64,000 nucleotides of DNA from Oleiphilus sp. (GCA_006212045.1 PZPK01000001.1:1-64000), one strand, 5' to 3'. Positions 1-9,260 are shown, numbered from the stretch's first letter. Program-made: numbers and translations. The notes: generated by a model not told the origin, from the sequence alone.

Positions 1-348
1 CTTTTCGCTACGCTCATGGTCCAGGCAATCCACAGTGTGTCTGACATGCAGAACAAAATAATCACCTGCAGACTGACCGTTTCTCAATCGGACCGTAGCA
101 GGGAAAAATTGGTAACAGCTATCGTCGTTTAGCTCTGAAATAACTTCTACAAAAGCACTCGAAACCAATATCCAGATACCAGAAAAAAAAATATCCTTCG
201 GCTTTCTTAACGCAGTCACATCCATTACCGGAAAGTGATCAATTGGGCGACAAAACGCCACATCAGAATTAAATCGGCTTACTTCACGTAAATTATTTAT
301 TTCAGTCCTGATCCAGCAATCCCCTCTGACTTGTAACTCTCGCACCAT
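1..348 (-). CDS. Imm11/DUF1629-like protein, 3' end cut by the window edge
   Basis: An open frame of 116 codons starts at ATG 348 and runs off the left edge, so the C-terminus is missing. The visible part resembles the Imm11 (DUF1629) family of polymorphic-toxin immunity-type proteins: a PVMDVTAL segment, then VSSAFVEVISEL, then YFVLHVRHTVDCLDHERSE, which matches the family's pattern of a Y-(I/V)-L-(N/H)-V strand followed by a V-x-CLD-x-x-x-S motif. The reading is from memory of the family pattern. It lies downstream of another AT-richer unknown gene on the same strand, 162 bases away. If correct, it would be a cytoplasmic protein that neutralises a contact-dependent toxin or an orphan relic of such a locus; no toxin gene is visible in the window. 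Confidence 0.6.
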   Translation of the reverse strand, partial: MVRELQVRGDCWIRTEINNLREVSRFNSDVAFCRPIDHFPVMDVTALRKPKDIFFSGIWILVSSAFVEVISELNDDSCYQFFPATVRLRNGQSAGDYFVLHVRHTVDCLDHERSEK

Positions 349-510
349 ACCTGGCTCCCTCAACAATTAGGCTTATTCTGTAAAAACAGATCGATTACCG
401 AGCGTATGCCACCACGGTTGATAAACCAGGAATAGCGTTACCGTCCCCTTAAAAAGTCCGACCCATCTCCCTGACTAGAGCGTTAAAGACTCAATAAATA
501 AAAATGCAAT

Positions 511-1212
511 TTACGTCAAATATACGTCCAACCCGAGCAACGACCGTATTCTTTTATCATTGTCTTTAATGAGGTCAATGCTTTCCAGATACAAATCCAA
601 ATGGCTTCCTATCATTAATCCTGCGCCGACCCTTTCTACTAACTCGATCTTACCGGCCAGCAAATCTTCGATCTCACCCAATGACATACCAAATGCTCTG
701 CGACACAACTCCTCGTCGAAAAAATTTAACTGATAGAAGTTAAAAACGTTATGCCTTCGGTCAAATATTACACTATTCAAATCTTGGTAAGCTTGTTGAT
801 TCTTGATTATCGGCAAATAATGATCTTTGATATACAGTTCTGCCAGATAACATTGGAGCGCCGAAGCATAGCTCGCAAAAACTTTTTCTACTATAAACCG
901 CAATTCAAATTTCTTTGAATTGAACTTAATCCAAAAGCTGTCATCTAAGCCCGCTCTATCCTCCAGATAAGAGCTATCAGCGTACACAAATTGTACTTGT
1001 CCTGTTACCGAAGGCGGGAGAAATTTACTCACACTACCTACATCACATAACTGGCCAGGCTTATCTGAGAACTCAGGAAAACTATCTGATTTAAAATGCC
1101 AATCAGCATCTACACTTTGCTTAGATAAACGATCTAGAAATTGATCTCTCCTGTCCGAGATCAATGAATCTGCAATAGGCCTGCTGAAAAAATTCATACA
1201 TACTTTTGGCAT
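511..1212 (-). CDS. Hypothetical protein, accessory
   Basis: A 233-residue soluble protein that I do not recognise. It has no signal peptide or membrane segment and is rich in aromatic and acidic residues. The second half looks helical (stretch with FASYASALQCYLAELYI). The gene is clearly more AT-rich than the housekeeping genes further right, which suggests acquisition by transfer. A second in-frame ATG lies at 1197, and neither start has a strong ribosome binding site. It is upstream of and in the same direction as the Imm11-like fragment, so the two may form one accessory immunity-type unit; this is only an inference from position and composition. Confidence 0.6.
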   Translation of the reverse strand: MPKVCMNFFSRPIADSLISDRRDQFLDRLSKQSVDADWHFKSDSFPEFSDKPGQLCDVGSVSKFLPPSVTGQVQFVYADSSYLEDRAGLDDSFWIKFNSKKFELRFIVEKVFASYASALQCYLAELYIKDHYLPIIKNQQAYQDLNSVIFDRRHNVFNFYQLNFFDEELCRRAFGMSLGEIEDLLAGKIELVERVGAGLMIGSHLDLYLESIDLIKDNDKRIRSLLGLDVYLT

Positions 1213-1353
1213 GGTTGGGCAACTCTTACACTTATTAGATGGTCAAGGCAGCTGGCTGCGATAAATATAGCGGTATCAATGCATTGCCACTTGTATCACA
1301 AAACAGTTCTCTTTTAGATTTACCCTCTAAAGCTCTGACCGCGGGTTGAATCC

Positions 1354-1375
1354 GTTTTGTCGCTTAAGACAAAAC
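1354..1375 (-). terminator. Hairpin enclosing the hsbR-like stop codon
   Basis: A perfect 8-base stem (GTTTTGTC with GACAAAAC) encloses a 6-base loop, GCTTAA on the plus strand, which holds the stop codon of the regulator gene read on the minus strand. There is no uridine run after the stem, so it may be an RNA 3'-end stabiliser rather than a true intrinsic terminator. Confidence 0.4.
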
Positions 1376-3058
1376 ATAGGAAGCCTCCACCGTACGGCCC
1401 TTGTCGCTATACTCGAGGTGCTTGCACATACCCTGAACCAGTGCGACGCCACGGCCATGCAGTTCGTCTCCTTCGATGACTGGCTCGCCGTCTTTAATGG
1501 ATGTGTAGTCGAAGCCCTCTCCGGTGTTGCTGACAGTGATATGAAGCGTGTGCGGCGCGTCCGGGGAATACAGGCCAATTGACATGGCAATTTCGCCATC
1601 AGCGAGGCGCTGCAAACGCTGCTCGCGCTCGGCATAGTATTCCATCATGCCGTCTTCGCTGTGTTTCATGCTTGAATCCAGTTCCAGCAAACCGTGCTCA
1701 AGGGCATTGCTGTATAACTCCTTTAGAATCGTGGTCAAGTAACTAAGGTGACCTGAATAGCATGTTGGCAAGGTGATCTGACTAAGTAGAAAATTGACAG
1801 GATCAATGTCGGAGCGAATCTCATCAGGGCTGAGTTTTAGCTCTGTTTTCCATGGCAGCAAATCCGGCAATTCGACCCGGCCTTCAGGGGGATTAAGCGG
1901 GCCCGGGCTTAGAACGATCAGCGACATGTCATCCTGTTCCAGATTGTCACCACAGAATTGCTGCCAATCTTCCAACAGACCCGGAACATAGCTGGTCAGC
2001 GTCTGACGTTCTCGCGCAGAACGGCCAAGCAACCCGACCAGCCTTTCGTATCCATACATTTCACCATTTGTGCCGATGCTTTCAATCAGCCCATCGGTCT
2101 GGAAGACAATGTGCTCTCCCGTTTTCAGTCGAAAAGTTCGGGTACTGGCATCAAACTCGTTATCTTCCAGAATGCCTAAGGGCATGTGGCGTGATTCCAG
2201 CTCTCTGGTGATGCCCTCGCCTTCTTTTAACCAGACGATATCGGGCAAACCACCGTGCCAGATTTTGAGGTACTGCCCCTCGGCATCGAGTTCACCGATA
2301 ATTGCGGCACAAAACATGTAGTCGGGCAAACAACGCGTCAGTACTGAATTGAGCCGTTTGGCAGTTTCTGACAATGAAGATTGCTGACGATTGCTCTCGA
2401 AAAAGACCTGGCTCGCGGGCATGGCTCCGATAGAGGCCGGCAGGCCGTGTCCGGTAAAGTCTCCCAGGAAAAAACAGACACCACCCGATGCCCGCCGCGC
2501 ACATAGAAACAGATCGCCATTAAAGACCGACATCGATTTAAGATGGGTAATCAGGTTGGGCACCTGCATATCGTTTTCAGCAGTGATCGATTCCATGACG
2601 TGTCGAGCCATCTGGTATTCATTGCTGAGTTCATCGTAAAGACGGGAAATCTCGTCGCTTTTCTGATGGATTTGCCTGGTTAGCTCTTTGGTCCGCGCGT
2701 GCGCCCTGATACGCGCGAGCAACACAATCGGATCGATGTCCTTGTTGACGAAATCGTCTCCGCCGCTTTCAAGACAACGCTGTATGGCGTCGCTTTCAGA
2801 CAGCGCCGTCATAAAGATCACTGGAACATGGCGTTCGCCTGACTGGGCCTTGATCAGGCGCGTGGTCTCAAAGCCATCAAGATCAGGCATCATGACGTCC
2901 ATCAGGATGACATCAATTTCGTGCTGCTGAAACAGCTCCAGCGCTGCTTTGCCGCTCTCAGCCGCGATACAGTCGACGCCAAGATGTTCGAGTGAGGCGA
3001 TCATCACATGCCGGATAAACAGGACATCATCAACGATCATGACTTTTATCGTTTTCAT
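1364..3058 (-). CDS. HsbR-like response regulator: receiver, PP2C phosphatase and HATPase domains
   Basis: This 564-residue protein has the architecture of Pseudomonas HsbR, the output regulator of the HptB phosphorelay. Residues 1-120 are a receiver domain with acidic residues D10 and D11, phosphoacceptor D54, T84 and K106. Residues of roughly 190-390 are a SpoIIE/PP2C-type phosphatase (GDFTGHGLPA motif, late QDDMS motif). The C-terminal part is a GHKL ATPase of the anti-sigma kinase type, with an E-x-x-x-NA-x-EHG N-box and a GRG box. In the known system, phosphorylation switches the protein between kinase and phosphatase activity on the STAS partner HsbA, controlling swimming versus biofilm. 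The hsbA-like gene lies just upstream, 27 bases away, in the same operon. HptB itself is not in the window. Start ATG 3058. Confidence 0.88.
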   Translation of the reverse strand: MKTIKVMIVDDVLFIRHVMIASLEHLGVDCIAAESGKAALELFQQHEIDVILMDVMMPDLDGFETTRLIKAQSGERHVPVIFMTALSESDAIQRCLESGGDDFVNKDIDPIVLLARIRAHARTKELTRQIHQKSDEISRLYDELSNEYQMARHVMESITAENDMQVPNLITHLKSMSVFNGDLFLCARRASGGVCFFLGDFTGHGLPASIGAMPASQVFFESNRQQSSLSETAKRLNSVLTRCLPDYMFCAAIIGELDAEGQYLKIWHGGLPDIVWLKEGEGITRELESRHMPLGILEDNEFDASTRTFRLKTGEHIVFQTDGLIESIGTNGEMYGYERLVGLLGRSARERQTLTSYVPGLLEDWQQFCGDNLEQDDMSLIVLSPGPLNPPEGRVELPDLLPWKTELKLSPDEIRSDIDPVNFLLSQITLPTCYSGHLSYLTTILKELYSNALEHGLLELDSSMKHSEDGMMEYYAEREQRLQRLADGEIAMSIGLYSPDAPHTLHITVSNTGEGFDYTSIKDGEPVIEGDELHGRGVALVQGMCKHLEYSDKGRTVEASYVLS

Positions 3059-3085
3059 TACTCGGTTCCGGTAAAACTAATCAGA

Positions 3086-3388
3086 TCAGGATTCAATCTC
3101 GAACTTCTTGTCAAAGCGACTCATCGCCAGTATTTTGCCCACCGCGGGTTGTGCATCCTTGATAACGATACGGGTCTCACTCCCGACAGATTTTCGCATA
3201 TTCAGCAACATGCCCAGCGCTGAACTGTCCATATATTCGACTCCTGAAAAATCAAGAATAAAACACTCGACATCCTCTGCGGTATTGTAGCTTTTGCGAA
3301 ACTCCTGCATTAGCTTAAAGTCAAACACCCCTTCAATGGCAATGTTTAACTGCTTCCCGGAAGCATCTTTCTCTAGGGTAATCGACAT
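3086..3388 (-). CDS. STAS-domain anti-sigma factor antagonist, HsbA-like
   Basis: A single STAS domain of 100 residues, the usual length for the family. The phosphorylatable serine lies in the motif YMDSSALGML (S55/S56), preceded by the FILDFSGV strand, as in SpoIIAA and HsbA. Its phosphorylation state is expected to be set by the kinase and phosphatase domains of the next gene, and unphosphorylated protein would bind an anti-sigma factor (FlgM in Pseudomonas). The start ATG 3388 has a good GAGGG ribosome binding site. It sits between the HD-GYP-like gene and the regulator, all on the minus strand with short gaps, which suggests one transcript. Confidence 0.88.
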   Translation of the reverse strand: MSITLEKDASGKQLNIAIEGVFDFKLMQEFRKSYNTAEDVECFILDFSGVEYMDSSALGMLLNMRKSVGSETRIVIKDAQPAVGKILAMSRFDKKFEIES

Positions 3389-3446
3389 ACATGCCCTCCC
3401 GTTTAGTCGGTTGATTTTGCACCTTTATTTAAGCACGATCCACGTA

Positions 3447-4823
3447 CTAATTTGCTTGGTCATCTTTGAGATTCTTCTCTGCGGCGGCTTCGAGGTAGGT
3501 GCGAACATCTGCCTCCGCAACAATGCTGCGCATTTCAGTCAGTATATCCCCTGCGGCCCCGTGCGCGTGCAGAGGCTGGTCTTTGCTGCATTGCTTTTCA
3601 AGGAGCTTGATCAACTTGGAAATACGCCAGAAGAACTCCGTTTGCGACAAGTCGAGTTCCAGCAATTCACTTTCCGAATAGCGGGCATCCGGATCTTTTT
3701 CAGTCAACAGTGCCATGGTTTCAAAATTCGCGAAGCCACATGCGCGAATCAGTTCAATATTACTGTTCGTCAACAGACCCAGGGTCTGGGTGCTCATATC
3801 GTCGGGTAGCTCTTCAGCCAGTTGCATCAGATAAGTATAAAGTTGGGAGATTAACAGATTGCGATCGAGCAAAAACGACGACATGGCACTGAGGTCGACA
3901 TTGTCGGGCAAAGGGTCCCCCGTCAGCTCTGCATCCATTATCCATGACAACAAAGCCCGGTAAGGCTCACTGTTGACGCCAAAGGCGTTGGTTCTGAGCA
4001 AGGGCGTCAAATTAGCCAGCTTTTTCGAACTCCATTGCGCCTGACTTTCACGCCTTAACCACAAATCATCCATTAAGCTGATCATAAGCGCGAGTTCACT
4101 GACACTTTCACCGGAAAGCGCATGGGGAAACCCGGCCCCATCCCGCCTTTCGTGATGATTTCGCACCGCAGCCAGAACCTCATCGGGAAACCGGTTTTCC
4201 AGATCCAGAATGCGTTCCGATACATGGCCATGCGTTTGCAGTTGCGCATGATTCTGTTCGTAACGCAGTTTCTTGTTCAATTCTTCAGACGACATCAAGT
4301 GCAGCAAGCCAATATCCCGAAACAGTGCCGCTTCGAACAACTGCTGCAAGCGTGCGTTGTCCCAGTTCAATTTTTTCGCAGACAAACAAGCCAACAAGGT
4401 GACGCCTAGCGTGCGTTCAAATAAATCCGGTAATCGATAGGCGATCACGGTTAATTTCTGCATCGCCGTAAACGGCTGGTCGCGGCTGACGCACAGATGC
4501 GCCAGCGGAGAAGAAAAATCAGCGACATCCACCAGTGTTTGAAGCTCAGGCTCCTTTTCCAGAAGCTGTTGAAAGCATCGAAGCAGGGATTTGCTATTCA
4601 GGCGAGTTTCCAGGCCTACCAGTTGATCCAAAGGGGCATGCATTCGATGGTCGGAAAGTTTCAGCACGATCCCCGGACTGACTACAGTCCCTTTTGGAAC
4701 TAGCAGAACGCCAAAATCACTGTAGATATCTTCCTGGGCAATACTGGGATTGCGCGTTTCAAGCTCGGCAAGATAATCGGCGTAGCTGTCAATCTTGCAA
4801 AGGTCGATGTCCTGTTGAACCAT
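3447..4823 (-). CDS. Degenerate HD-GYP domain protein
   Basis: This 458-residue protein has an HD-GYP-type core near residues 115-260. The landmarks are visible but altered: the HDIGK box reads F-R169-D170-I171-G172-L, with arginine in place of the first metal-binding histidine. The later HHE-x-x-DG-x-GYP box is kept as H223-H224-E225 followed by DGAGFP (228-233), and H198 is present. Canonical enzymes hydrolyse cyclic di-GMP; loss of the HD histidine argues for a binding or scaffold role. The N-terminal 110 residues contain a motif (FGVLLVPKGTVVSPGI) often found before HD-type signalling domains. The C-terminal 180 residues are helical and unassigned. It is the first gene of the operon with the HsbA/HsbR-like pair, with a GGGAG site before ATG 4823. 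Confidence 0.75.
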   Translation of the reverse strand: MVQQDIDLCKIDSYADYLAELETRNPSIAQEDIYSDFGVLLVPKGTVVSPGIVLKLSDHRMHAPLDQLVGLETRLNSKSLLRCFQQLLEKEPELQTLVDVADFSSPLAHLCVSRDQPFTAMQKLTVIAYRLPDLFERTLGVTLLACLSAKKLNWDNARLQQLFEAALFRDIGLLHLMSSEELNKKLRYEQNHAQLQTHGHVSERILDLENRFPDEVLAAVRNHHERRDGAGFPHALSGESVSELALMISLMDDLWLRRESQAQWSSKKLANLTPLLRTNAFGVNSEPYRALLSWIMDAELTGDPLPDNVDLSAMSSFLLDRNLLISQLYTYLMQLAEELPDDMSTQTLGLLTNSNIELIRACGFANFETMALLTEKDPDARYSESELLELDLSQTEFFWRISKLIKLLEKQCSKDQPLHAHGAAGDILTEMRSIVAEADVRTYLEAAAEKNLKDDQAN

Positions 4824-5195
4824 TTTACTCCCGGGTTTGACATATATTCAGAGGATAAGCAAAGCGTCGTCCCATCATCGCTGCCTGCTGCAGTCCGCAT
4901 CGCTTAGCATAAAATGCAGGTCAACGGCGCACTTGATAATCTGGCGCAGCGGGTAAAACGGATCGCCTGTTTAAGTTATAGATGAGAAAACGCCATTAGA
5001 ACAGCTCACTGCTGCCCTTTAATATCAGGACTGTCTCCGTTTATACGTCCAAGCCTTATCATCATCTGACAAGGTTTGATTCACAGCAACCAATACAGAC
5101 TAAACCTTGGATTTATGCGTAGACTGAGTCACGTGCTATGTTTAAGAAACATAAGACATGACTTTACACGGCGTATAGCAGGAGCGAGTAAGACA
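4824..5195. other. Divergent intergenic region
   Basis: This stretch separates the leftward HD-GYP-like operon from the rightward solute-binding-like gene, so it should hold both promoters. I find no convincing sigma-70 pair, no sigma-54 or FliA site and no RNA gene. The open frame on the plus strand could start as early as TTG 5076 or ATG 5115 (see next entry). Confidence 0.4.
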
Positions 5196-5924
5196 TTGAA
5201 ATGTAAATCTGGCTTCATCCTGATACTGTTCTTTCTGGTCAATGCGGCGCGAGCACAATATTCCGTTTCCTTTCCCGAAGGAGACTATGCGCCACAGTAC
5301 AGCGACAGCACTGGAGTCATGGCCGGATTTTTACCCGATTTAGTCCGCCGCTTCTCTGATCAGTCAGGCTATGACCTGAAACTCATTTCGTTACCCATCA
5401 AACGTTACCAGCTCTTACTGAAAAGCGGCCAGTTAGATTTTATTCTGCCCTCCAACCCAGCGTGGACAGACAAACAAGTGGGCGACATAACGTTTTCATC
5501 CGTCATCATGATTAGTCGTTCTGGATTCCTGCGCAAGAAAGGCAGCCTTGAAAGGCCGATAAAAAATCTGGCAACCGTGCGAGGGTATACCCTGCCGCAA
5601 GTAAACCCGGCCTTTAAGGATTCAAACTATAAAGAAAGCTTTACCATCAACACCAGCGCCACATTGGAAATGCTGAGACGGGATTATGTCGACACGGTCT
5701 ATGCGCACCTGGATTTTGTCAAATCATGGCTGCGCCGCAACCACCTGAAAGACTATCTGGTATTTGTTCCTGATCTTGGTTATGACGATTACTCCTATCA
5801 TCTGGCAACACTGAAACACCCGAAAATAATCGCTGTTTTCAATCAGTGGATGCTGGATAATGCCGCAGAGATTAAAAGCTTAATGAAGCTACACGACGTT
5901 GGGCACGAGTCATTGATCGACTAG
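5196..5924 (+). CDS. Periplasmic solute-binding-like protein, family 3
   Basis: This protein resembles the type-3 periplasmic binding proteins that often occur without a transporter in marine gammaproteobacteria. After a signal peptide (hydrophobic FILILFFLV then ARA-Q cleavage site) come GFLPDLVRRF, a typical ligand-domain helix, then LPIKRYQLLLKSGQLD, then a second lobe near the C-terminus. I chose TTG 5196 because it has an AGGAG site about 11 bases upstream and gives a normal signal peptide. Starts at ATG 5115 or TTG 5076 would place 27-40 extra charged residues before the hydrophobic core. No ABC transporter genes adjoin it, so a sensory or orphan role is possible. The ligand cannot be told from sequence. 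Confidence 0.7.
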   Translation: MKCKSGFILILFFLVNAARAQYSVSFPEGDYAPQYSDSTGVMAGFLPDLVRRFSDQSGYDLKLISLPIKRYQLLLKSGQLDFILPSNPAWTDKQVGDITFSSVIMISRSGFLRKKGSLERPIKNLATVRGYTLPQVNPAFKDSNYKESFTINTSATLEMLRRDYVDTVYAHLDFVKSWLRRNHLKDYLVFVPDLGYDDYSYHLATLKHPKIIAVFNQWMLDNAAEIKSLMKLHDVGHESLID

Positions 5925-5989
5925 CGAATTGAAGAGCCCAGCAATACCATCAGGCAACACCAAACAATATCGGTACAACAATATGGCTG

Positions 5990-6415
5990 CTAACGATCAA
6001 TCAGCATGCTTTCTGAGCCCGGCCCCAAGGGCTGACCATAACTGAATTCGACGATCGCCCCATTCGGGTCAGTGACACCACAATAGTAACCCACGGGAAA
6101 ATCCTCCTGCACTACATCCCAAACCAGTATGCCCTCACCTTCAGCTCGCCGCGCGATCGCATCTACTTTTTCTTTACTGTCTACCGCAAAGCCAAGGTGA
6201 CTGTAATCGGATAGCGACTGTTTGCATTGGATACCGCCGGCCAGCAGAATAATAACGATGTCATGTTCACGCCCTTCCTCCGCTAACCAGGCAACATCTG
6301 TTGCGCGCTTTCGGCGCCGATGTACTACTTTCAATCCACAATATTCCCGATAGAAAGCGATACAAGCTTCCAGTTGTTGCACGTGAAAGGCCAAATGAGT
6401 TAATGATGGAGTCAC
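5990..6415 (-). CDS. VOC family (glyoxalase/dioxygenase fold) protein
   Basis: A single vicinal-oxygen-chelate module of 141 residues, made of two beta-alpha-beta-beta-beta units. The first begins THLAFHVQQLEACIAFYREY and the second holds SHLGFAVDSKEKVDAIA. Probable metal ligands are the early histidine (H7), the histidine of SHLGF and the glutamate in the final strand (GAIVEFSYG). The substrate cannot be told from sequence; lactoylglutathione lyase-like, dioxygenase-like and resistance roles all exist in this fold. The start is GTG 6415, which overlaps the stop of the upstream DUF3080 gene by four bases (GTGA), so the two are translationally coupled. Confidence 0.8.
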   Translation of the reverse strand: MTPSLTHLAFHVQQLEACIAFYREYCGLKVVHRRRKRATDVAWLAEEGREHDIVIILLAGGIQCKQSLSDYSHLGFAVDSKEKVDAIARRAEGEGILVWDVVQEDFPVGYYCGVTDPNGAIVEFSYGQPLGPGSESMLIDR

Positions 6416-7479
6416 GGTGTCCGCCTCGCTTCGTTATTCAGGCCACAAGGTTCCATCAGTCGCTGCAAAAGAGTGACATGTGGTTTAGCCGCCTCAAGGG
6501 CCAGATGCATAGCGTTCTGCCTTGTTGCGCGCCAACGCAGATAGCCTTCAGGCAAGTGCGGTTCGAGAAGCATCTCAATCCTTTCATATGGTTCGATCAC
6601 AGCATAATACCGCCGACTCAGGATTGCGGCCCATGGCTGCACGTCACCAACAAAAAACTTCGTCACGATATTATTGGCTGCCCGCACATTAATTGTGGGT
6701 TGCCCTCGGGCACACCAGTGCTCGGATCTCGACCGCAGTATCCTGTTGCCGGCATCGAGCGCAGACCGAAAGCGCAGCAAGGTTGAATATAACTGTCCGC
6801 CCTCACCTGACTGAAACTGAAACAACAGAGATTCAAGATGGTTCCAGCCAGCCTGATAATCCCCCGCAAGCCAGCGTTGCACAAGATGATGCAGCCGTTT
6901 TAGTGCTTCAGGCAGCTCTGCGCCGATTTGTTCAGGATAACCGTGAGTTTCGCGCGGCACCTTCCAGAAAGAGCGGGCATCCGGGCCAAGCAAAAGCGAG
7001 TTGACAAGCATTTCAGGCAGATCCCGTCGCTTCTGCTGCCAAGCTTGCTCGAGCTCCTCAACCAGAGGGTCTCCGGGCTCCAGGCTATCCATACAGACGG
7101 GGGCAAAATGCAGAAACTGAAGCGTGTACAATAGCTTTTGAGAAGGCTGTGAAAACTTGCCTAATCCCGAGTTTCGATGCGCCACCAGCTGCTGGAGTTG
7201 GCAACCGCCCATTGCCAGAAAGTCCAACAAGCCGATAGTGGCTTGAGCGGAACCTGATGTCTTCGACTCGCTGCTGACGGATGCGGGGAAACGCACCACA
7301 GGCAGGGGTTTTACGGCAGGTTCACCTTCATAACCTGCAACATTTGCAAGGCGCGACAAGTAATTGGACAGAGAACTGTCAACCCCGTCCGGCGCACAGG
7401 CTGTCAGGAACAGGAACGGGAACAGGAACAATCCCGGAAGTATGACTCCGGCCTTTCGGCGAACACAACAGGACGGCAA
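6412..7479 (-). CDS. DUF3080 family lipoprotein
   Basis: This 355-residue protein starts with a lipoprotein signal (hydrophobic FLFPFLFL then LTAC, lipidated cysteine C28), so it is likely anchored in the outer membrane facing the periplasm. The body matches the DUF3080 family, with the characteristic LSRLANV segment after the signal, then IGLLDFLAMGGCQLQQLVAH and NSGLGKFSQPSQKLLY. The function of the family is unknown. The start is TTG 7479 with a GGAAG site upstream. It overlaps the VOC gene by four bases downstream and follows the receiver-TPR gene after 26 bases. Confidence 0.82.
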   Translation of the reverse strand: MPSCCVRRKAGVILPGLFLFPFLFLTACAPDGVDSSLSNYLSRLANVAGYEGEPAVKPLPVVRFPASVSSESKTSGSAQATIGLLDFLAMGGCQLQQLVAHRNSGLGKFSQPSQKLLYTLQFLHFAPVCMDSLEPGDPLVEELEQAWQQKRRDLPEMLVNSLLLGPDARSFWKVPRETHGYPEQIGAELPEALKRLHHLVQRWLAGDYQAGWNHLESLLFQFQSGEGGQLYSTLLRFRSALDAGNRILRSRSEHWCARGQPTINVRAANNIVTKFFVGDVQPWAAILSRRYYAVIEPYERIEMLLEPHLPEGYLRWRATRQNAMHLALEAAKPHVTLLQRLMEPCGLNNEARRTP

Positions 7480-7505
7480 GCTGTGGCTTCCGGGACGCAG
7501 AATGC

Positions 7506-9143
7506 TTAAAGAGCATCCACTTTCTTGAGCAAAAACTGCAAGCGTTTGTATTGCCGATGCTGCTCGGGAATATGCTTGACGTTCTCAAGGCAGTTTACAC
7601 ACTTGCGTTTCAGTTCGGGATTTCCGCCCTGCAATTCGATCTGTTTCAACATGACCTGGACCATGTTCAAATTAAGCGCAGGATGCTTGGGTGTCACCTC
7701 CATCGCCTCCTCAAACACCTTAATCGCTTGTTCAAGATCACCTTCTTCAAAAGCGCCAATACCTTCCTTGTTGAGCATTCGGGCCTTGGCACGCTGTTTT
7801 AGACTCACTGGTTCATCGAGCAATTCTTCAATCGCGCTGATCAACTTGGCATCATCGGCATGTTTTCCGGCAAGCTCACTGAGCAGTGCTTCGGCATCAG
7901 CTTCCTGCCCCATCGTGTAAAGTGTTCTCGCAAATTCAAGCGAGGTATATGGGTCGGCGTCTGCGACATCCATAACCTTCTGCGCTTTTGCCATCGCAGC
8001 TTTGGATTTGGTTTCATCGCCCTGCCCCTTGTGAACACGGCATTCGATCAGAGCTGCACTCATTTTGACATTATCATCATCCTTGAACTTTTTGCTGACG
8101 CGCTCCATGGTGTGGACGGCTTCCTTGGCTCGCTTTTTACCAACTTCCGAGGTATCTCCTTCCGCCAGATCAGACAGGCACTTCCCCAGGTTAAGATAGT
8201 TCTCTGCAGACTCATGCACGGAATTAAAACCGAGCTTCATGGTTTTACGGTAGGCATCACTGGCCGCATCGTAGTCACGATTACTGTCTGCAACACTGGC
8301 CAGTTTTTTCTGGCGCATAATGGCATGTGGCGAGATTGCAACCGCATCTTCCAGGGTTTTCTGCGCCTGTTTGGTCTGGCCAAGCTTAAGATAGGCATCT
8401 GCCAGAGCATCGTAGGCTTCGATCAGGTTACCATTGGTTTTTAGCAGACCAGTCAGGTCCTCGACCGCTTCCTCATGCTCTCCTAAGGCAATACGAACTT
8501 TGCCCATGCCGAGTTTTGCCCAGCCGATATCTCGCTTGGAGAGAACATTTTCATAAATCTTTTTGGCCAGCTCGAATTCTTCGAGCTGGTAATACAGATT
8601 TGCCATGGTGCGCAAACACCAGGTGACATACTTGGTATTGGATTTTATTTCCTGATCCAGCAACTCAACGGCTTTTTCGAGCTCTCCCTGATCAACCGCG
8701 TGATTGATTGGCTTTAAGACTTCTCGCTGCTCAATCAGATTATCCAGTCGTTTCTGCAACACTGCCTTGGTAATAGGTTTCGTGATATAGCTATCAGGAA
8801 GGTATTCAAGCGCCCCCATGACCATGTCTTTGGAGGTTTCCGCAGTCACCATGACAAACAGGCTGGTATGCTTGAGGATGTTATTGAAGCGAAGCTCCTC
8901 CAACACCTGTTGACCGTTCTTGCCCGCACCCAGATTATAATCACAAATAATGACATCGAATTGCTCTCGCTCACAGCGATTGATTGCATCCGAGCCATTG
9001 CCTGCCACCTCAATACGCTCTACGCCAAAGGAGCGCACCATCTGTCTGATCGACAAGCGAAAATTTTCGAAATCATCGATTACCAGAAATTTCAGATTGC
9101 GGTAGAATTTCGCCAGTTGTATTTGTCTTTGAAGTTCACTCAT
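7506..9143 (-). CDS. Response regulator with receiver domain and TPR array
   Basis: A 545-residue protein when started at ATG 9143. The first 130 residues are a receiver with D23/D24, phosphoacceptor D68, T100 and K122. The remainder is a series of tetratricopeptide repeats (for example IGWAKLGMGKVRIALGEHEEA and LIEAYDALADAYLKLGQTKQA), a protein-docking solenoid with no DNA-binding or enzymatic domain. It probably works by phosphorylation-dependent protein contacts. The cognate kinase is not in the window. A longer start at 9209 exists, but the extra 22 residues look unlike the family. The gene leads a leftward group with the DUF3080 lipoprotein and the VOC protein. Confidence 0.85.
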   Translation of the reverse strand: MSELQRQIQLAKFYRNLKFLVIDDFENFRLSIRQMVRSFGVERIEVAGNGSDAINRCEREQFDVIICDYNLGAGKNGQQVLEELRFNNILKHTSLFVMVTAETSKDMVMGALEYLPDSYITKPITKAVLQKRLDNLIEQREVLKPINHAVDQGELEKAVELLDQEIKSNTKYVTWCLRTMANLYYQLEEFELAKKIYENVLSKRDIGWAKLGMGKVRIALGEHEEAVEDLTGLLKTNGNLIEAYDALADAYLKLGQTKQAQKTLEDAVAISPHAIMRQKKLASVADSNRDYDAASDAYRKTMKLGFNSVHESAENYLNLGKCLSDLAEGDTSEVGKKRAKEAVHTMERVSKKFKDDDNVKMSAALIECRVHKGQGDETKSKAAMAKAQKVMDVADADPYTSLEFARTLYTMGQEADAEALLSELAGKHADDAKLISAIEELLDEPVSLKQRAKARMLNKEGIGAFEEGDLEQAIKVFEEAMEVTPKHPALNLNMVQVMLKQIELQGGNPELKRKCVNCLENVKHIPEQHRQYKRLQFLLKKVDAL

Positions 9144-9260
9144 GCCACTATTTTTCGTTAAATTTCTAATAGTGTAGCCGCAAATCGATAAAAATGCGGC
9201 CACCTGCAAGCACTAATACACCGCAGATTTTCCAAAACCTGAACCAATGGACCATAGCCT

